From Hydractinia symbiolongicarpus (lineage: Eukaryota; Cnidaria; Hydrozoa; Anthoathecata; Hydractiniidae), in assembly GCF_029227915.1 (NCBI RefSeq), contig NC_079885.1, forward strand, positions 15,635,001-15,699,000: DNA of 64,000 nucleotides. The letters are read 5' to 3'. Shown here piece after piece: positions 23,176-35,576 of the stretch. A program made the position numbers and the translations under genes. The notes beneath the pieces are model-generated. The model had not been told where the DNA came from. It ran no database searches and saw nothing but the letters and a program-made list of their open reading frames with translations. The number at the start of each line of letters is the position of its first letter. Position 1 is the first letter of the stretch.

Positions 23176-23625
23176 ATTGACTTTTTCACGTTACATTATT
23201 TATCATTACGACTGTGACGTATCTTTTTTACGAAATAGCCGCTGAGTAAATCAAGAAAGAGACATGATTAGAAGTTGCTTTCCCTTCAAAACGGCTACGA
23301 TCTGGCAGCAATAAATGCGCCAAGTCGCAAATGAATGGATTACAAGCGTCAGACAAAGAAAATGGCGATGTAGTTACTTTGCTAATTAACTTTGTCATAA
23401 TAAAATTAAGTCGGAAAGCACCCTAGATTTCCTTCGTTGGAACTTTTTACCGGAAATCATAAAGCGCATTATTGTTGTCAAGAATCGATAGCGCTTAAAA
23501 AGAGCTGTCAAACGCACATAAACACGACCTATTTCGAATGATCCAGTCAAGAAATATGACCTTTAAAGTTTGAACCATTTTCGATGTAATGTGCTAATAA
23601 ATCGTAGATATCTGCCCGTTTGTTT

Positions 23626-23744
23626 GTCTACGACCATACCACGATGAACAAACCTGTTCTCGTCCGATCACGGAAGTTAAGCATCGTCGGGCCGGGATAG
23701 TACTTGGATGGGGGACCGCCTGGGAACTCCCGGTGTCGTAGGCT
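23626..23744 (+). rRNA. 5S: 5S rRNA, copy 42
   Basis: C26A at 23651 (GAACAAACC) in the loop between helices II and III. Shared only with the next copy, which marks a one-unit duplication. Confidence 0.95.
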
Positions 23745-24194
23745 ATTGACTTTTTCACGTTACATTATTTATCATTACGACTGTGACGTATCTTTTTTAC
23801 GAAATAGCCGCTGAGTAAATCAAGAAAGAGACATGATTAGAAGTTGCTTTCCCTTCAAAACGGCTACGATCTGGCAGCAATAAATGCGCCAAGTCGCAAA
23901 TGAATGGATTACAAGCGTCAGACAAAGAAAATGGCGATGTAGTTACTTTGCTAATTAACTTTGTCATAATAAAATTAAGTCGGAAAGCACCCTAGATTTC
24001 CTTCGTTGGAACTTTTTACCGGAAATCATAAAGCGCATTATTGTTGTCAAGAATCGATAGCGCTTAAAAAGAGCTGTCAAACGCACATAAACACGACCTA
24101 TTTCGAATGATCCAGTCAAGAAATATGACCTTTAAAGTTTGAACCATTTTCGATGTAATGTGCTAATAAATCGTAGATATCTGCCCGTTTGTTT

Positions 24195-24313
24195 GTCTAC
24201 GACCATACCACGATGAACAAACCTGTTCTCGTCCGATCACGGAAGTTAAGCATCGTCGGGCCGGGATAGTACTTGGATGGGGGACCGCCTGGGAACTCCC
24301 GGTGTCGTAGGCT
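24195..24313 (+). rRNA. 5S: 5S rRNA, copy 43
   Basis: C26A at 24220; recent tandem duplicate of copy 42 including the spacer. Confidence 0.95.
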
Positions 24314-24763
24314 ATTGACTTTTTCACGTTACATTATTTATCATTACGACTGTGACGTATCTTTTTTACGAAATAGCCGCTGAGTAAATCAAGAAAGAGA
24401 CATGATTAGAAGTTGCTTTCCCTTCAAAACGGCTACGATCTGGCAGCAATAAATGCGCCAAGTCGCAAATAAATGGATTACAAGCGTCAGACAAAGAAAA
24501 TGGCGATGTAGTTACTTTGCTAATTAACTTTGTCATAATAAAATTAAGTCGGAAAGCACCCTAGATTTCCTTCGTTGGAACTTTTTACCGGAAATCATAA
24601 AGCGCATTATTGTTGTCAAGAATCGATAGCGCTTAAAAAGAGCTGTCAAACGCACATAAACACGACCTATTTCGAATGATCCAGTCAAGAAATATGACCT
24701 TTAAAGTTTGAACCATTTTCGATGTAATGTGCTAATAAATCGTAGATATCTGCCCGTTTGTTT

Positions 24764-24882
24764 GTCTACGACCATACCACGATGAACACACCTGTTCTCG
24801 TCCGATCACGGAAGTTAAGCATCGTCGGGCCGGGATAGTACTTGGATGGGGGACCGCCTGGGAACTCCCGGTGTCGTAGGCT
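24764..24882 (+). rRNA. 5S: 5S rRNA, copy 44
   Basis: Consensus gene; the last before the 3-unit duplication that starts about 95 bp downstream. Confidence 0.97.
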
Positions 24883-25332
24883 ATTGACTTTTTCACGTTA
24901 CATTATTTATCATTACGACTGTGACGTATCTTTTTTACGAAATAGCCGCTGAGTAAATCAAGAAAGAGACATGATTAGAAGTTGCTTTCCCTTCAAAACG
25001 GCTACGATCTGGCAGCAATAAATGCGCCAAGTCGCAAATGAATAGATTACGAGCGTCAGACAAAGAAAATGGCGATGTAGTTAATTTGCTAATTAACTTT
25101 GTCATATGAAAATTAAATCTGAAAGTACCCTAGATTGCCTTCGTTGGAACTTTTTACCGGAAATCTTAAAGCGCATTATTGTTGTAATTAATGGATAGCG
25201 CTTGAAACGAGCTTTCAAATGCACATAAACACAACCTATTTCGGATAATCCAGTCAAGAAATATGACCTTTAAAATTTAAACCATTTTTGATGTAATGTT
25301 CTAATAAATCGTAGATATCTGCCCGTTTGTTT

Positions 25333-25451
25333 GTCTTCGACCTTACCACGATAAACACACCTGTTCTCGTCCGATCACGGAAGTTAAGCATCGTTGGGCC
25401 GGGATAGTACTTGGATGGGGGACCGCCTGGGAACTCCCGGTGTCGTAGGCT
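25333..25451 (+). rRNA. 5S: 5S rRNA, copy 45 (multiple changes)
   Basis: A5T (T5 faces T114, breaking helix I), A11T, G21A (A21 faces C57, breaking helix II) and T63. Four linked changes in one gene, shared only with copy 48. Possible pseudogene or variant class; the promoter boxes and terminator are intact, so transcription is still plausible. Confidence 0.9.
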
Positions 25452-25901
25452 ATTGACTTTTTCACGTTACATTATTTATCATTAGGACTGGGACGTATCT
25501 TTTTTACGCAATAGCCGCTGAGTAAATCAAGAAAGAGACATGATTATAAGTTGCTTTCCCTTCAAAACGGCTACAATCTTGCTGCAATAAATGCGCCACG
25601 TCGCAAATAAATGGATTACGAGCGTCAGACAAAGAAAATGGCGATGTAGTTACTTTGCTAATTAACTTTGTCATATGAAAATTAAGTCTGAAAGTACCCT
25701 AGATTGCCTTCCTTGGAACTTTTTACCGGAAATCTTAAAGCGCATTATTGTCGTAATTAATGGATAGCGCTTGAAACGAGCTTTCAAATGCACATAAACA
25801 CAACCTTTTTCGGATAATCCAGTCAAGAAATATGACCTTTAAAATTTAAACCATTTTTGATGTAATGTGCTAATAAATCGTAGATATCTGCCCGTTTGTT
25901 T

Positions 25902-26020
25902 GTCTACGACCATACCACGATGAACACACCTGTTCTCGTCCGATCACGGAAGTTAAGCATCGTCGGGCCGGGATAGTACTTGGATGGGGGACCGCCTGGG
26001 AACTCCCGGTGTCGTAGGCT
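25902..26020 (+). rRNA. 5S: 5S rRNA, copy 46
   Basis: Consensus gene; middle of the duplicated 3-unit block (counterpart copy 49). Confidence 0.97.
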
Positions 26021-26470
26021 ATTGACTTTTTCACGTTACATTATTTATCATTACGACTGTGACGTATCTTTTTTACGAAATAGCCGCTGAGTAAATCAAG
26101 AAAGAGACATGATTAGAAGTTGCTTTCCCTTCAAAACGGCTACGATCTGGCAGCAATAAGTGCGCCAAGTCGCAAATGAATGGATTACGAGCGTCAGACA
26201 AAAAAAATGGCGATGTAGTTAATTTGCTAATTAACTTTGTCATATGAAAATTAAGTCTGAAAGTACCCTAGATTGCCTTCGTTGGAACTTTTTACCGGAA
26301 ATCTTAAAGCGCATTATTGTCGTAATTAATGGATAGCGCTTGAAACGAGCTTTCAAATGCACATAAACACGACCTATTTCGGATATTCCAGTCAAGAAAT
26401 ATGACCTTTAAAATTTAAACCATTTTCGATGTAATGTGCTAATAAATCGTAGATATCTGCCCGTTTGTTT

Positions 26471-26589
26471 GTCTACGACCATACCACGATGAACACACCT
26501 GTTCTCGTCCGATCACGGAAGTTAAGCATCGTTGGGCCGGGATAGTACTTGGATGTGGGACCGCCTGGGAACTCCCGGTGTCGTAGGCT
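26471..26589 (+). rRNA. 5S: 5S rRNA, copy 47
   Basis: T63 plus G86T at 26556 (GGATGTGGGA), inside box C and at the predicted G86-C91 pair. Transcription by TFIIIA may be weakened. Confidence 0.92.
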
Positions 26590-27039
26590 ATTGACTTTTT
26601 CACGTTACATTATTTATCATTACGACTGGGACGTATCTTTTTTACGCACTAGCCGCTGAGTAAATCAAGTAAGGGACGTGATTAGAAGTTGCTTTCCCTT
26701 CAAAACGGCTACGATCTGGCAGCAATAAATGCGCCAAGTCGCAAATGAATAGATTACGAGCGTCAGACAAAGAAAATGGCGATGTAGTTAATTTGCTAAT
26801 TAACTTTGTCATATGAAAATTAAATCTGAAAGTACCCTAGATTGCCTTCGTTGGAACTTTTTACCGGAAATCTTAAAGCGCATTATTGTTGTAATTAATG
26901 GATAGCGCTTGAAACGAGCTTTCAAATGCACATAAACACAACCTATTTCGGATAATCCAGTCAAGAAATATGACCTTTAAAATTTAAACCATTTTTGATG
27001 TAATGTTCTAATAAATCGTAGATATCTGCCCGTTTGTTT

Positions 27040-27158
27040 GTCTTCGACCTTACCACGATAAACACACCTGTTCTCGTCCGATCACGGAAGTTAAGCATCG
27101 TTGGGCCGGGATAGTACTTGGATGGGGGACCGCCTGGGAACTCCCGGTGTCGTAGGCT
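27040..27158 (+). rRNA. 5S: 5S rRNA, copy 48 (multiple changes)
   Basis: Same A5T, A11T, G21A and T63 as copy 45, 1707 bp away: its duplicate. Confidence 0.9.
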
Positions 27159-27608
27159 ATTGACTTTTTCACGTTACATTATTTATCATTAGGACTGGGA
27201 CGTATCTTTTTTACGCAATAGCCGCTGAGTAAATCAAGAAAGAGACATGATTATAAGTTGCTTTCCCTTCAAAACGGCTACAATCTTGCTGCAATAAATG
27301 CGCCACGTCGCAAATAAATGGATTACGAGCGTCAGACAAAGAAAATGGCGATGTAGTTACTTTGCTAATTAACTTTGTCATATGAAAATTAAGTCTGAAA
27401 GTACCCTAGATTGCCTTCCTTGGAACTTTTTACCGGAAATCTTAAAGCGCATTATTGTCGTAATTAATGGATAGCGCTTGAAACGAGCTTTCAAATGCAC
27501 ATAAACACAACCTTTTTCGGATAATCCAGTCAAGAAATATGACCTTTAAAATTTAAACCATTTTTGATGTAATGTGCTAATAAATCGTAGATATCTGCCC
27601 GTTTGTTT

Positions 27609-27727
27609 GTCTACGACCATACCACGATGAACACACCTGTTCTCGTCCGATCACGGAAGTTAAGCATCGTCGGGCCGGGATAGTACTTGGATGGGGGACC
27701 GCCTGGGAACTCCCGGTGTCGTAGGCT
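27609..27727 (+). rRNA. 5S: 5S rRNA, copy 49
   Basis: Consensus gene, duplicate of copy 46. Confidence 0.97.
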
Positions 27728-28177
27728 ATTGACTTTTTCACGTTACATTATTTATCATTACGACTGTGACGTATCTTTTTTACGAAATAGCCGCTGAGTA
27801 AATCAAGAAAGAGACATGATTAGAAGTTGCTTTCCCTTCAAAACGGCTACGATCTGGCAGCAATAAGTGCGCCAAGTCGCAAATGAATGGATTACGAGCG
27901 TCAGACAAAAAAAATGGCGATGTAGTTAATTTGCTAATTAACTTTGTCATATGAAAATTAAGTCTGAAAGTACCCTAGATTGCCTTCGTTGGAACTTTTT
28001 ACCGGAAATCTTAAAGCGCATTATTGTCGTAATTAATGGATAGCGCTTGAAACGAGCTTTCAAATGCACATAAACACGACCTATTTCGGATATTCCAGTC
28101 AAGAAATATGACCTTTAAAATTTAAACCATTTTCGATGTAATGTGCTAATAAATCGTAGATATCTGCCCGTTTGTTT

Positions 28178-28296
28178 GTCTACGACCATACCACGATAAA
28201 CACACCTGTTCTCGTCCGATCACGGAAGTTAAGCATCGTTGGGCCGGGATAGTACTTGGATGGGGGACCGCCTGGGAACTCCTGGTGTCGTAGGCT
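28178..28296 (+). rRNA. 5S: 5S rRNA, copy 50
   Basis: G21A, T63 and C106T. The upstream spacer equals that of copy 47, but the gene changes type from position 21 on, placing the end of the 3-unit duplication inside this gene. C106T leaves a G69-U106 wobble. Confidence 0.94.
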
Positions 28297-28748
28297 ATTG
28301 ACTTTTTCACGTTACATTATTTATCATTAGGACTGGGACGTATCTTTTTTACGAAATAGCCGCTGAGTAAATCAAGAAAGAGACATGATTAGAATTTGCT
28401 TTCCCTTCAAAACGGCTACAATCTTGCTGCAATAAATGCGCCACGTCGCAAATAAATGGATTAAGAGCGTCAGACAAAGAAAATGGCGATGTAGTTACTT
28501 TGCTAATTAACTTTGTCATATGAAAATTAAGTCTGAAAGTACCCTAGATTGCCTTCGTTGGAACTTTTTACCGGAAATCTTAAAGCGCATTATTGTCGTA
28601 ATTAATGTATAGCGCTTGAAACGAGCTTTCAAATGCACATAAACACAACCTCTTTTTTGGATAATCCAGTCAAGAAATATGACCTTTAAAATTTAAACCA
28701 TTTTTGATGTAATGTGCTAATAAATCGTAGATATCTGCCCGTTTGCTT

Positions 28749-28867
28749 GTCTACGACCATACCAGGATGAACACACCTGTTCTCGTCCGATCACGGAAGT
28801 TAAGCATCGTTGGGCCGGGATAGTACTTGGATGGGGGACCGCCTGGGAACTCCCGGTGTCGCAGGCT
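28749..28867 (+). rRNA. 5S: 5S rRNA, copy 51 (two stem changes)
   Basis: C17G at 28765 (G17 faces G61 in helix II), T114C at 28862 (A5 faces C114 in helix I) and T63. Two broken pairs in separate helices make this a candidate pseudogene. The 571 bp step is due to extra bases near 28652 (CCTCTTTTTTGG). Confidence 0.89.
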
Positions 28868-29317
28868 ATTGACTTTTTCACGTTACATTATTTATCATTA
28901 CGACTGTGACGTATCTTTTTTACGAAATAGCCGCTGAGTAAATCAAGAAAGAGACATGATTAGAAGTTGCTTTCCCTTCAAAACGGCTACGATCTGGCAG
29001 AAATAAATGCGCCAAGTAGCAAATGAATGGATTACGTACGTCAGACAAAGAAAATGGCGATGTAGTTAATTTGCTAATTAACTTTGTCATATGAAAATTA
29101 AGTCTGAAAGTACCCTAGATTGCCTTCGTTGGAACTTTTTACCGGAAATCTTAAAGCGCATTATTGTCGTAACTAATGGATAGCGCTTGAAATGAGCTTT
29201 CAAATGCACATAAACACAACCTATTTCGGATAAGCCAGTCAAGAAATATGACCTTTAAAATTTAAACCATTTTTGATGTAATGTGCTAATAAATCGTAGA
29301 TATCTGCCCGTTTGTTT

Positions 29318-29436
29318 GTCTACGACCATACCACGATGAACACACCTGTTCTCGTCCGATCACGGAAGTTAAGCATCGTTGGGCCGGGATAGTACTTGGA
29401 TGGGGGACCGCCTGGGAACTCCCGGTGTCGTAGGCT
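29318..29436 (+). rRNA. 5S: 5S rRNA, copy 52
   Basis: T63 allele; the spacer after it shares ATTAAGAGCG with the spacer after copy 50. Confidence 0.97.
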
Positions 29437-29886
29437 ATTGACTTTTTCACGTTGCATTATTTATCATTAGGACTGGGACGTATCTTTTTTACGCAATAGC
29501 CGCTGAGTAAATCAAGAAAGAGACATGATTATAAGTTGCTTTCCCTTCAAAACGGCTACAATCTTGCTGCAATAAATGCGCCACGTCGCAAATAAATGGA
29601 TTAAGAGCGTCAGACAAAGAAAATGGCGATGTAGTTACTTTGCTAATTAACTTTGTCATATGAAAATTAAGTCTGAAAGTACCCTAGATTGCCTTCGTTG
29701 GAACTTTTTACCGGAAATCTTAAAGCGCATTATTGTCGTAATTAATGGATAGCGCTTGAAACGAGCTTTCAAATGCACATAAACACAACCTTTTTCGGAT
29801 AATCCAGTCAAGAAATATGACCTTTAAAATTTAAACCATTTTTGATGTAATGTGCTAATAAATCGTAGATATCTGCCCGTTTGCTT

Positions 29887-30005
29887 GTCTACGACCATAC
29901 CACGATGAACACACCTGTTCTCGTCCGATCACGGAAGTTAAGCATCGTTGGGCCGGGATAGTACTTGGATGGGGGACCGCCTGGGAACTCCCGGTGTCGT
30001 AGGCT
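29887..30005 (+). rRNA. 5S: 5S rRNA, copy 53
   Basis: T63 allele. The pre-gene GTTTGCTTGT mark is shared with copy 51. The second T-run downstream is interrupted (TCTTTATTACG), leaving the T5 as the only terminator. Confidence 0.96.
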
Positions 30006-30455
30006 ATTGACTTTTTCACGTTACATTATTTATCATTACGACTGGGACGTATCTTTATTACGCAATAGGCGCTGAGTAAATCAAGAAAGAGACATGATTA
30101 GAAGTTGCTTTCCCTTCAAAACGGCTACAATCTTGCTGCAATAAATGCGCCACGTCGCAAATAAATGGATTACGAGCGTCAGACAAAGAAAATGGCGATG
30201 TAGTTACTTTGCTAATTAACTTTGTCATATGAAAATTAAGTCTGAAAGTACCTTAGATTGCCTTCGTTGGAACTTTTTACCGGAAATCTTAAAGCGCATG
30301 GTTGTCGTAATTAATGGATAGCGCTTGAAATGAGCTTTCAAATGCACATAAACACGACCTATTTCGGATGATCCAGTCAAGAAATATGACCTTTAAAATT
30401 TAAACCATTTTCGATGTAATGTGCTAATAAATCGTAGATATCTGCACGTTTGTTT

Positions 30456-30574
30456 GTCTACGACCATACCACGATAAACACACCTGTTCTCGTCCGATCA
30501 CGGAAGTTAAGCATCGTTGGGCCGGGATAGTACTTGGATGGGGGACCGCCTGGGAACTCCTGGTGTTGTAGGCT
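30456..30574 (+). rRNA. 5S: 5S rRNA, copy 54
   Basis: G21A, T63, C106T and C112T. Helix II loses G21-C57; the other changes are wobbles or neutral. Confidence 0.92.
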
Positions 30575-31024
30575 ATTGACTTTTTCACGTTACATTGTTT
30601 ATCATTACGACTGGGACGTATCTTTTTTACGCAATAGCCGCTGAGTAAATCAAGAAAGACACATGATTAGAAGTTGCTTTCCCTTCAAAACGGCTACAAT
30701 CTTGCTGCAATAAATGCGCCACGTCGCAAATGAATGGATTACGAGCGTCAGACAAAGAAAATGGCGATGTAGTTACTTTGCTAATTAACTTTGTCATATG
30801 AAAATTAAGTCTGAAAGCACCCTAGATTTCCTTCGTTGGAACTTTTTACCGGAAATCTTAAAGCGCATTATTGTCGTAATTAATGGATAGCGCTTGAAAT
30901 GAGCTTTCAAATGCACATAAACACGACCTATTTCGGATAATGCAGTCAAGAAATATGACCTTTAAAATTTAAACCATTTTCGATGTAATGTGCTAATAAA
31001 TCGTAGATATCTGCCCGTTTGTTT

Positions 31025-31143
31025 GTTTACGACCATACCACGATGAACACACCTGTTCTCGTCCGATCACGGAAGTTAAGCATCGTCGGGCCGGGATAGT
31101 ACTTGGATGGGGGACCGCCTGGGAACTCCCGGTGTCGTAGGCT
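31025..31143 (+). rRNA. 5S: 5S rRNA, copy 55
   Basis: T3 allele, otherwise consensus. Confidence 0.97.
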
Positions 31144-31593
31144 ATTGACTTTTTCACGTTACATTATTTATCATTACGGCTGTGACGTATCTTTTTTACG
31201 AAATAGCCGCTGAGTAAATCAAGAAAGAGACATGATTAGAAGTTGCTTTCCCTTCAAAACGGCTACAATTTTGCTGCAATAAATGCGCCACGTCGCAAAT
31301 GAATGGATTACGAGCGTCAGACAAAGAAAATGGCGATGTAGTTACTTTGCTAATTAACTTTGTCATATGAAAATTAAGTCTGAAAGCACCCTAGATTTCC
31401 TTCGTTGGAACTTTTTACCGGAAATCTTAAAGCGCATTATTGTCGTAATTAATGGATAGCGCTTGAAATGAGCTTTCAAATGCACATAAACACGACTTAT
31501 TTCGGATAATCCAGTCAAGAAATATGACCTTTAAAATTTAAACCATTTTCGATGTAATGTGCTAATAAATCGTAGATATCTGCCCGTTTGTTT

Positions 31594-31712
31594 GTCTACG
31601 ACCATACCACGATGAACACACCTGTTCTCGTCCGATCACGGAAGTTAAGCATCGTTGGGCCGGGATAGTACTTGGATGGGGGACCGCCTGGGAACTCCTG
31701 GTGTCGTAAGCT
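31594..31712 (+). rRNA. 5S: 5S rRNA, copy 56
   Basis: T63, C106T and G116A (GTCGTAAGCT), which opens C3-G116 in helix I. Confidence 0.92.
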
Positions 31713-32162
31713 ATTGACTTTTTCACGTTACATTATTTATCATTACGACTGGGACGTATCTTTTTTACGCAATAGCCGCTGAGTAAATCAAGAAAGAGAC
31801 ATGATTAGAAGTTGCTTTCCCTTCAAAACGGCTACAATCTTGCTGCAATAAATGCGCCACGTCGCAAATAAATGGATTACGAGCGTCAGACAAAGAAAAT
31901 GGCGATGTAGTTACTTTGCTAATTAACTTTGTCATATGAAAATTAAGTCTGAAAGTACCCTAGATTGCCTTCGTTGGAACTTTTTACCGGAAATCTTAAA
32001 GCGCAGGGTTGTCGTAATTAATGGATAGCGCTTGAAATGAGCTTTCAAATGCACATAAACACGACCTATTTCGGATGATCCAGTCAAGAAATATGACCTT
32101 TAAAATTTAAACCATTTTCGATGTAATGTGCTAATAAATCGTAGATATCTGCCCGTTTGTTT

Positions 32163-32281
32163 GTCTACGACCATACCACGATAAACACACCTGTTCTCGT
32201 CCGATCACGGAAGTTAAGCATCGTTGGGCCGGGATAGTACTTGGATGGGGGACCGCCTGGGAACTCCTGGTGTCGTAGGCT
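32163..32281 (+). rRNA. 5S: 5S rRNA, copy 57
   Basis: G21A, T63 and C106T, the haplotype also seen in copies 50 and 67. Confidence 0.94.
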
Positions 32282-32731
32282 ATTGACTTTTTCACGTTAC
32301 ATTGTTTATCATTACGACTGGGACGTATCTTTTTTACGCAATAGCCGCTGAGTAAATCAAGAAAAAGACATGATTAGAAGTTGCTTTCCCTTCAAAACGG
32401 CTACAATCTTGCTGCAATAAATGCGCCACGTCGCAAATGAATGGATTACGAGCGTCAGACAAAGAAAATGGCGATGTAGCTAATTTGCTAATTAACTTTG
32501 TCATATGAAAATTAAGTCTGAAAGTACCCTAGATTGCCTTCGTTGGAACTTTTTACCGGAAATCTTAAAGCGCATGGTTGTCGTAATTAATGGATAGCGC
32601 TTGAAATGAGCTTTCAAATGCACATAAACACGACCTATTTCGGATGATCCAGTCAATAAATATGACCTTTAAAGTTTAAACCATTTTCGATGTAATGTGC
32701 TAATAAATCGTAGATATCTGCCCGTTTGTTT

Positions 32732-32850
32732 GTTTACGACCATACCACGATGAACACACCTGTTCTCGTCCGATCACGGAAGTTAAGCATCGTCGGGCCG
32801 GGATAGTACTTGGATGGGGGACCGCCAGGGAACTCCCGGTGTCGTAGGCT
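32732..32850 (+). rRNA. 5S: 5S rRNA, copy 58
   Basis: T3 plus T96A at 32827 (CCGCCAGGG) near the 3' end of box C. Confidence 0.93.
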
Positions 32851-33300
32851 ATTGACTTTTTCACGTTACATTATTTATCATTACGACTGTGACGTATCTT
32901 TTTTACGAAATAGCCGGTGAGTAAATCAAGAAAGAGACATGATTAGAAGTTGCTTTCCCTTCAAAACGGCTACAATCTTGCTGCAATAAATGCGCCACGT
33001 CGCAAATGAATGGATTACGAGCGTCAGACAAAGAAAATGGCGATGTAGTTACTTTGCTAATTAACTTTGTCATATGAAAATTAAGTCTGAAAGCACCCTA
33101 GATTTCCTTCGTTGGAACTTTTTACCGGAAATCTTAAAGCGCATTATTGTCGTAATTAATGGATAGCGCTTGAAATGAGCTTTCAAATGCACATAAACAC
33201 GACCTATTTCGGATAATCCAGTCAAGAAATATGACCTTTAAAATTTAAACCATTTTCGATGTAATGTGCTAATAAATCGTAGATATCTGCCCGTTTGTTT

Positions 33301-33419
33301 GTCTACGACCATACCACGATGAACACACCTGTTCTCGTCCGATCACGGAAGTTAAGCATCGTTGGGCCGGGATAGTACTTGGATGGGGGACCACCTGGGA
33401 ACTCCTGGTGTCGTAGGCT
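33301..33419 (+). rRNA. 5S: 5S rRNA, copy 59
   Basis: T63, G93A (GACCACCTGGG, in box C) and C106T. Confidence 0.92.
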
Positions 33420-33869
33420 ATTGACTTTTTCACGTTACATTATTTATCATTACGACTGGGACGTATCTTTTTTACGAAATAGCCGCTGAGTAAATCAAGA
33501 AAGAGACATGATTAGAAGTTGCTTTCCCTTCAAAACGGCTACGATCTGGCGGCAATAAATGCGCCAAGTCGCAAATGAATGGATTACGAGCGTCAGACAA
33601 AGAAAATGGCGATGTAGTTAATTTGCTAATTAACTTTGTCATATGAAAATTAAGTCTGAAAGTACCCTAGATTGCCTTCGTTGGAACTTTTTACCGGAAA
33701 TCTTAAAGCGCATGGTTTTCGTAATTAATGGATAGCGCTTGAAATGAGCTTTCAAATGCACATAAACACGACCTATTTCGGATGATCCAGTCAATAAATA
33801 TGACCTTTAAAGTTTAAACCATTTTCGATGTAATGTGCTAATAAATCATAGTTATCTGCCCGTTTGTGT

Positions 33870-33988
33870 GTCTACGACCATACCACGATGAACACACCTG
33901 TTCTCGTCCGATCACGGAAGTTAAGAATCCTCGGGCCGGGATAGTACTTGGATGGAGGACCGCCTGGGAACTCCCGGTGTCGTAGGCT
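33870..33988 (+). rRNA. 5S: 5S rRNA, copy 60 (box A variant class)
   Basis: C57A and G61C (TTAAGAATCCTCGGG) change box A and break G21-C57 and C17-G61 of helix II with no compensating change at 17 or 21. G87A (GGATGGAGGACC) is in box C. The pre-gene sequence also differs (GTTATCTGCC, GTTTGTGTG). A divergent class, either a pseudogene lineage or a 5S subtype. Confidence 0.9.
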
Positions 33989-35120
33989 ATTGACTTTTTC
34001 ACGTTACATTATTTATCATTACGACTGTGACGTATCTTTTTTACGCAATAGCCGCTGAGTAAATCAAGTAAGGGACATCATTAGAAGTTTCTTTCCCTTC
34101 AAAAGGGCTACGATCTGGCAGCATTAAATGCGCCACGTCGCAAATGAATGGATTACGAGCGTCAGACAAAGAGAATGGCGATGTAGCTAATTTGCTAATT
34201 AACTTTGTCATATGAAAATTAAGTCTGAAAGTACCCTAGATTGCCTTCGTTGGAACTTTTTACCGGAAATCTTAAAGCGCATGGTTGTCGTAATTAATGG
34301 ATAGCGCTTGAAATGAGCTTTCAAATGCACATAAACACGACCTATTTCGGATGATCCAGTCAATAAATATGACCTTTAAAGTTTAAACCATTTTCGATGT
34401 AATGTGCTAATAAATCATAGATATCTGCCCGTTTGTGTGTCTACGACCATACCACGATGAACACACCTGTTCTCGTCCGATCACGGAAGTTAAGAATCCT
34501 CGGGCCGGGATAGTACTTGGATGGAGGACCGCCTGGGAACTCCCGGTGTCGTAGGCTATTGACTTTTTCACGTTACATTATTTATCATTACGACTGTGAC
34601 GTATCTTTTTTACGCAATAGCCGCTGAGTAAATCAAGTAAGGGACATCATTAGAAGTTTCTTTCCCTTCAAAAGGGCTACGATCTGGCAGCATTAAATGC
34701 GCCACGTCGCAAATGAATGGATTACGTGCGTCAGACAAAGAGAATGGCGATGTAGCTAATTTGCTAATTAACTTTGTCATATGAAAATTAAGTCTGAAAG
34801 TACCCTAGATTGCCTTCGTTGGAACTTTTTACCGGAAATCTTAAAGCGCATGGTTTTCGTAATTAATTGATAGCGCTTGAAATGAGCTTTCAAATGCACA
34901 TAAACACGACCTATTTCGGATGATCCATTCAATAAATATGACCTTTAAAGTTTAAACCATTTTCGATGTAATGTGCTAATAAATCGTAGATATCTGCCCG
35001 TTTGTTTGTTTACGACCATACCACGATGAATACACCTGTTCTCGTCCGATCACGGAAGTTAAGCATCGTCGGGCCGGGATAGTACTTGGATGGGGGACCG
35101 CCTGGGAACTCCCGGTGTCG
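33989..35120 (+). repeat. 1-unit duplication of the box A variant (copies 60-61)
   Basis: The spacers after copies 60 and 61 share AAGTAAGGGACATCATTAG, AAAAGGGCTACG and CAGCATTAAATG. Confidence 0.8.
34439..34557 (+). rRNA. 5S: 5S rRNA, copy 61 (box A variant class)
   Basis: Same C57A, G61C and G87A as copy 60; a one-unit tandem duplicate with matching downstream spacer (AAGTAAGGGACATCATTAG). Confidence 0.9.
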
Positions 35121-35126
35121 TAGGCT
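35008..35126 (+). rRNA. 5S: 5S rRNA, copy 62
   Basis: T3 plus C24T (GATGAATACACC) in the loop between helices II and III. Confidence 0.95.
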
Positions 35127-35576
35127 ATTGACTTTTTCACGTTACATTATTTATCATTACGACTGTGACGTATCTTTTTTACGAAATAGCCGCTGAGTAA
35201 ATCAAGAAAGAGACATGATTAGAAGTTGCTTTCCCTTCAAAACGGCTACAATCTTGCTGCAATAAATTCGCCACGTCGCAAATGAATGGATTACGAGCGT
35301 CAGACAAAGAAAATGGCGATGTAGTTACTTTGCTAATTAACTTTGTCATATGAAAATTAAGTCTGAAAGCACCCTAGATTTCCTTCGTTGGAACTTTTTA
35401 CCGGAAATCTTAAAGCGCATTATTGTCGTAATTAATGGATAGCGCTTGAAATGAGCTTTCAAATGCACATAAACACGACCTATTTCGGATGATCCAGTCA
35501 ATAAATATGACCTTTAAAGTTTAAACCATTTTCGATGTAATGTGCTAATAAATCGTAGATATCTGCCCGTTTGTTT

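Larger units (their letters stand above)
15950..23330 (+). repeat. 6-unit higher-order repeat, 3414 bp, about 2 periods
   Basis: Shared private marks sit 3414 bp apart: the TTTTGAC after copies 30 and 36, the CCATATTCG spacer and C40A of copies 32 and 38, and CAGGTTAC after copies 33 and 39. The boundaries are approximate. Confidence 0.85.
23340..24470 (+). repeat. 1-unit duplication (copies 42-43)
   Basis: Adjacent units share C26A and the same spacer lineage. Confidence 0.75.
24977..28197 (+). repeat. 3-unit duplication, 1707 bp
   Basis: About 24977-26490 matches 26684-28197, including the rare A5T/A11T/G21A gene, AATAGATTACG, AATGTTCTAATAAATC and GCAATAAGTGCG. The left break lies in the GACATGATTAG/GACGTGATTAG block and the right break inside copies 47/50 near gene position 21. 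Confidence 0.9.
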
